DNA from: Bacteriovoracaceae bacterium
GTDB taxonomy: Bacteria; Bdellovibrionota; UBA1018
Direction: 5' to 3'
Length of the DNA: 7,502 nt
Assembly (NCBI GenBank): GCA_947446835.1
Contig: CANFHS010000118.1
Span: 1-7,502 of the forward strand
Made by a program: the position numbers and the translations under genes. Position 1 is the first letter of the stretch. Each line of letters starts with the position of its first letter. Below, one piece after another: positions 4,990 through 7,502 of the stretch. The notes under the pieces were generated by a model. It searched no databases, was not told the origin of the DNA, and saw only the letters and a list, made by a program, of their open reading frames with translations.

Positions 4990-6807
4990 CCGGGCGTGAA
5001 CCGCCTGGCTCTGCTGGGACACCGGGGGGTCGGGAAAACCACCCTGCTCGGAACGCTGAAGGACGCCGTGGACCTGGATTCGGCCGTGGAAGCCTCGGCC
5101 GGAATTCCCATTCCGGAAATTTTCCGCAAGTCCGGCGAGCCGCACTTCCGCCAGCTGGAGCGCGAGACCTTCCTGAGGGCGCGCGAAGCCCGGGTCCTGG
5201 CTTTGGGTGCGGGCTTCGAACCGGACGCAGCCGTTTCAGAAATCCTGCGAAGGGACTTCCGGTGCGTGCGGGTGGCGCGTCCGTCGGACGCCTCGGGCCG
5301 CATCTTCCTGGATCGGCCACGCCTGGACGATGCGCTGGAACCGCTGGCCGAGTTCGAAGCCCGGCGCACTGCCCGCGAGGAGCGCTGGGCCCGGCTCTGT
5401 GACGAATCGCTCGTGCTCTCGGAGGGCGACGAGAGTCCCGGAAAATTTCCGTCCCAGGCAAAGACCGTGCTGGAGGGAGTCCCCTCCGTCGAAGGCACCA
5501 CGATCACGATTCCGGCGCACCTTTGGCAGGACGCCGGGCGCCTCAGGCGCTGGGTGGAGCTGCGCCAGAACTGGCCCTACCGCTATTTCGAGATCCGCGA
5601 CGATCAGTGTGGCGATCCCGGCGCGGAGCTGCTGGGCTTCTTGCTGGACCGCCTGGGCCCCGAGCGGCTCCTCCTGAGCCGCAGGCTGCCTCTCCCGGTC
5701 GCGCCCGGCCTGGAGCCCCGGTTGCGCGAAGCAGGCGTGGTGCTGGACTGGGCGCTCGAACTGGGCCAGCCCACAGCTCTCCGCCCGGGCGACATCCTGT
5801 CGCTCCACGACTCGGCCGACTTTGCACTCCTCGAGGCCGAGCAGGCCCGCCTCGGCGTGCCGCTGCACCTCAAGAGTGCTCCGCAGGTCTCCGGGTGGGA
5901 AGCGCTGGCCCGCGGCCATGCCTGGGCCAGCGCCGGCGAGGCGGAGGCACGGAGCTTTCATCCACGATCCGCCGACGGGCGTTGGGCCTTTTACCGCTTG
6001 TGGAGTGGCCGCAAGTCCAGGCCCCGGCTGGTCTTCGTGCGCGAGGACCAGGGCTCGGCGCCCGACCAACCCACCGTGCTCCAGTGGCTCGAAAACCCGG
6101 GTTCGCCTGGAACCTTCGGCGCGGTGCTGGGCGACCCGGTTTCCCAAAGCCGTTCACCCAGGCGCCACGGCCCGCACTTCTACGCCATCCGGGTGCGGCG
6201 CGAGGAATGGAACGCGGCCCTGCCCCTGCTCACCGCCTGGGGACTCCGGCGCGCGGCGGTCACCTCGCCGCTCAAGACCGTGGCCGCATCCTGGCTGCAG
6301 GAACCTCAAGCTGCGACCGGTGGCGTCCAGGTTTCCGAGCGGGCCCGAGCCCTGGGCAGCGTGAACACGTTGCACTGGCCCGAGCCTGACCAGCTCCGGG
6401 CCGAGAACACCGACTGGATCGGGCTCCACGCCGAGTTGCAGCGCCTGGGCGTCGGGCCCGGCACGCGGGTTGTTCTCTGGGGCGGCGGAGGCATGGCTCC
6501 GGTGGTGCGCTCGCTGCTGCCCCAGGTGCTGGAGTTTTCGGCCCGCACCGGTCAGCCTCGCCAACCCGCGCAGGCCATCCGGGCGGACTTCCAGCCCGAA
6601 GTCGTGATCTGGGCCGTGGGTCGAAGCGTCTTCCAGGGCCTCTTTCCGCCTCCGGAATGGCAACCCCGGCTCGTGCTGGATCTGAACACGGCTGAAGATT
6701 CTCCGGGACGGGAGTATGCTCTGCGGAAGCGCCCGGCCGCCGACCCTGTTTCGGGGCTCGGGCTTTTCGAGGCGCAGGCCCGGGCGCAAATCGAATTCTG
6801 GAGCTGA
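3754..6807 (+). CDS. aroA-aroK-aroD-aroE: Tetrafunctional AROM-like shikimate protein: EPSP synthase - shikimate kinase - type I dehydroquinate dehydratase - shikimate dehydrogenase
   Basis: One uninterrupted 1017-codon gene encodes four shikimate-pathway enzymes in the order AroA (about residues 1-412), AroK (416-574), AroD (580-782) and AroE (788-1017). With the separate AroB it covers the same five steps, in the same linear order, as the eukaryotic AROM polypeptide. Catalytic motifs are visible in every domain (see domain entries), and domains are joined by linkers of only about 3-6 residues. The start is ATG 3754: it overlaps the aroB stop as ATGA, has GGGGA 9 nt upstream, and puts the EPSP synthase PASKS motif at residues 9-13 as expected. 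The frame stays open further upstream through aroB, but that part translates to Arg/Pro/Gly-rich shadow sequence. Translation is probably coupled to aroB by termination-reinitiation. aroC follows after 5 nt. Order of action (AroD, AroE, AroK, AroA) differs from domain order. The four-domain reading is secure; activity of each domain is inferred. Confidence 0.95.
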   Translation: MSEPRFRVPASKSELIRALLIQGFEPSVRITGHSDCEDVRHVRGALASLTEGQQALDLGDSGLGFRCLALRASRHGRTAGSSPGWFLKGTDRLLSRPHDELQRVLEELGCQVRPTPRGWTITPPPGGQWARSSLQVSGSVSSQFASAVLLSALDLARDFTLEVTPPFRSQGYLSLTVQALRQAGVNVHEERTEALWKLRVPARSRPVPHALLEVDGDWSTAFGLAAVAAFRGPLLLQGLSPRSGQPDRAFVEWLTRMGVPVSWQDAPTGQLLRVERAPGRLRAIQVSAQDCPDLAPVFSVLASLSDPATGTCVLHSAPQLRAKESDRITQAVLLARFLGARATSRPDGFEIQGTSEEPGNRLGVFSSNQDHRQVMAAFVAHAAGFRFPVHGIDAIRKSAPEFLDVAAGLEIEPGVNRLALLGHRGVGKTTLLGTLKDAVDLDSAVEASAGIPIPEIFRKSGEPHFRQLERETFLRAREARVLALGAGFEPDAAVSEILRRDFRCVRVARPSDASGRIFLDRPRLDDALEPLAEFEARRTAREERWARLCDESLVLSEGDESPGKFPSQAKTVLEGVPSVEGTTITIPAHLWQDAGRLRRWVELRQNWPYRYFEIRDDQCGDPGAELLGFLLDRLGPERLLLSRRLPLPVAPGLEPRLREAGVVLDWALELGQPTALRPGDILSLHDSADFALLEAEQARLGVPLHLKSAPQVSGWEALARGHAWASAGEAEARSFHPRSADGRWAFYRLWSGRKSRPRLVFVREDQGSAPDQPTVLQWLENPGSPGTFGAVLGDPVSQSRSPRRHGPHFYAIRVRREEWNAALPLLTAWGLRRAAVTSPLKTVAASWLQEPQAATGGVQVSERARALGSVNTLHWPEPDQLRAENTDWIGLHAELQRLGVGPGTRVVLWGGGGMAPVVRSLLPQVLEFSARTGQPRQPAQAIRADFQPEVVIWAVGRSVFQGLFPPPEWQPRLVLDLNTAEDSPGREYALRKRPAADPVSGLGLFEAQARAQIEFWS
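4999..5475 (+). other. aroK: Domain 2 of the fusion: shikimate kinase (AroK/AroL type)
   Basis: Residues 416-574, the usual ~160-170-residue size, phosphorylate shikimate with ATP. The P-loop is GHRGVGKT (422-429). The shikimate-binding Asp motif is DLD (440-442), followed by IPEIFRKSGEPHFRQLE with R466 as the R58 equivalent. The substrate-binding TGGG loop reads LGAG (484-487), with one Gly changed to Ala. The lid Arg is probably R521 in DRP, and the R136-equivalent is probably R541, in R-x-x-x-W in place of R-x-x-x-Y. The domain begins about three residues after the last EPSP synthase helix, so the linker is minimal, as in AROM. Confidence 0.92.
5491..6099 (+). other. aroD: Domain 3 of the fusion: compact type I 3-dehydroquinate dehydratase (AroD-like)
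   Basis: Residues 580-782 are the most diverged part. Aligned by eye to E. coli AroD (252 residues), the strand pattern and key residues survive: FEIRDD (E613 and R615 for the E-W-R-V-D motif), LLSRR (R643 or R644 for R82), LDWALEL (664-670, for IDLEL), the general acid/base H685 in SLHDS (H143), Schiff-base lysine K707 in PLHLKSAP (K170), R748 in FYRLW (R213) and Q772 in APDQPT (Q236 in APGQIS). The loop carrying E86 in E. coli appears deleted. At about 200 residues the domain is shorter than free enzymes. Its position between AroK and AroE, exactly as in AROM, supports the call. The enzyme would dehydrate 3-dehydroquinate to 3-dehydroshikimate. Whether it is active is uncertain. Confidence 0.82.
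6115..6804 (+). other. aroE: Domain 4 of the fusion: shikimate dehydrogenase (AroE)
   Basis: Residues 788-1017 reduce 3-dehydroshikimate to shikimate with NADPH; at about 230 residues the domain is shorter than free AroE (about 270). The substrate site shows GDPVSQSRSPRRH (793-805, with S799 and S801), VTSPLK (836-841) with catalytic K841, SVNTL (869-873, with N871) and ENTDWIG (884-890) with catalytic D887. The nucleotide-binding loop is GGGGMA (910-915), where GAGGAA is usual, and ART at 930-932 may correspond to the NRT NADP-specificity motif. The C-terminus ends in GLFEAQARAQIEFW with Q1008 as the conserved Gln. Odd points: Ala835 replaces the Asn of NVT-x-P-x-K, and WAV (953-955) stands where NAT is typical. 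The catalytic Lys-Asp pair is intact, so activity is plausible. Confidence 0.9.
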
Positions 6808-6812
6808 AGTCC

Positions 6813-7502
6813 ATGTCGGCGAATCGTTTTGGAGAGCGCTTTCAGATCGTGACCTTTGGCGAGAGCCACGGCGCCGCCCTGGGCGTGGTGATCGATGGTT
6901 GCCCGTCGGGCATCGCGTTCGACGAAGCCCTGCTCCAGCGCGAGCTGGAGCGCCGCAGGCCGGGCGGCGCCTACGTTTCGTCGCGCCAGGAGCCGGATCT
7001 GCCTGAAATCCTGAGCGGGGTTTACCAGGGCAAGACCCTCGGTACGCCGCTGGCCCTGATGGTGCGGAACCAGGACGCGCGCTCGCAGGACTACCAGGGG
7101 TTGGCCCCCCGCGCGGGACACGCCGACGAGGCCTGGAAGCTCAAGTTCGGGCATACCGATCCCCGGGGCGGTGGCCGCTCTTCGGGCCGTGAAACCGTGG
7201 CTCGTGTGCTGGGCGGCGCCGTCGCGCGCATGGTGCTGGCGGATCTGGCGCCCCAGTGCCGGATCGTGGGCTTTGCCCGGTCCATTGGACCGTTCACGGT
7301 GCCCGAAGCGGAGGCCCACGCCCACGCGGCGCAGGCCGACGCCTTTGCCGCACGATTCCCGTCGCCCACCCAGACCGAGGCCGTCAAAAAATTGCTGGAG
7401 GAGGCCCGCCACGCCGGACAAAGCCACGGTGGAGTGGCCGAGCTCGTGGTCGAGGGCCTTCCTGCGGGCCTGGGGCAACCCGTCTTCCACAAGCTCAAGG
7501 CC
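6813..7502 (+). CDS. aroC: Chorismate synthase (3' truncated by window)
   Basis: The first 230 codons, with no stop before the window ends; full-length enzymes are about 350-390 residues. Chorismate synthase removes phosphate from EPSP to give chorismate, using reduced FMN as a non-consumed cofactor. Diagnostic motifs are FGESHG (15-20, catalytic H19), RRRPGG (47-52), REPD-type sequence (here RQEPDLPEILSG), GTPLALMVRNQDARSQDY (77-94), GHAD (102-105, catalytic H103) and RGGGRSSGRET (118-128). ATG 6813 is preceded by TGGAG at 6799-6803 with 9-nt spacing, inside the end of the fusion gene, whose stop lies 5 nt upstream. It supplies the final pathway step, which AROM proteins lack, so this cluster carries all six steps after DAHP synthase. 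Confidence 0.98.
   Translation, partial: MSANRFGERFQIVTFGESHGAALGVVIDGCPSGIAFDEALLQRELERRRPGGAYVSSRQEPDLPEILSGVYQGKTLGTPLALMVRNQDARSQDYQGLAPRAGHADEAWKLKFGHTDPRGGGRSSGRETVARVLGGAVARMVLADLAPQCRIVGFARSIGPFTVPEAEAHAHAAQADAFAARFPSPTQTEAVKKLLEEARHAGQSHGGVAELVVEGLPAGLGQPVFHKLKA

Noticed and set aside
5236..6147. Minus-strand open frame of 303 codons opposite the kinase-dehydratase part of the fusion.
   Set aside because: No family motif, and the plus strand has the catalytic residues of AroK and AroD in order.
3754..6807. Artefactual fusion made by a missing stop or an assembly or frameshift error.
   Set aside because: All three domain junctions lie in the same frame with no stop, ribosome site or start in between. 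Several independent errors would be needed, and the order matches a known natural fusion. Read-level confirmation is still the decisive test.
6552..7490. Minus-strand open frame of 312 codons across the end of the fusion and aroC.
   Set aside because: Antisense to strongly conserved AroE and AroC motifs; no recognisable product.

Overview
The window is a single, densely packed, all-forward stretch of a GC-rich bacterial chromosome in which G or C dominates third codon positions. It holds two functional blocks. No RNA genes, mobile elements, CRISPR arrays or minus-strand genes can be supported. The taxon cannot be fixed from the sequence. A gap-pgk-tpiA-secG order occurs in several Gram-negative lineages, including delta-proteobacterium and Bdellovibrio-type genomes, so that placement is only a weak guess.

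Block 1 (1-2648) is a lower-glycolysis operon: the 3' end of gap, then pgk, tpiA (GTG start) and secG. Gaps between the enzyme genes are 3 and 13 nt. A 52-nt spacer separates tpiA from secG. It carries the clearest Shine-Dalgarno of the window, an AT-rich patch and a small hairpin, so some transcription could restart there.

Block 2 (2666-7502) encodes the six steps from DAHP to chorismate in only three reading frames. aroB (3-dehydroquinate synthase) overlaps by 4 nt (ATGA) a 1017-codon gene. That gene is one uninterrupted fusion of EPSP synthase (AroA), shikimate kinase (AroK/L), a compact type I 3-dehydroquinate dehydratase (AroD) and shikimate dehydrogenase (AroE). aroC (chorismate synthase) follows after 5 nt and runs off the window. 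The order AroB | AroA-AroK-AroD-AroE is exactly the domain order of the fungal/eukaryotic pentafunctional AROM polypeptide (DHQS-EPSPS-SK-DHQase-SDH), except that AroB is a separate, overlapping gene.

This AROM-like tetrafunctional bacterial protein is the most striking item here. Each domain keeps most catalytic residues by eye, but several are compact or carry unusual substitutions. Two of these in EPSP synthase fall at the positions known from the glyphosate-tolerant TIPS mutant. The glycolytic block acts next to the supply of phosphoenolpyruvate, and the aro block consumes phosphoenolpyruvate at the EPSP synthase step, so the linkage makes metabolic sense without proving co-regulation.
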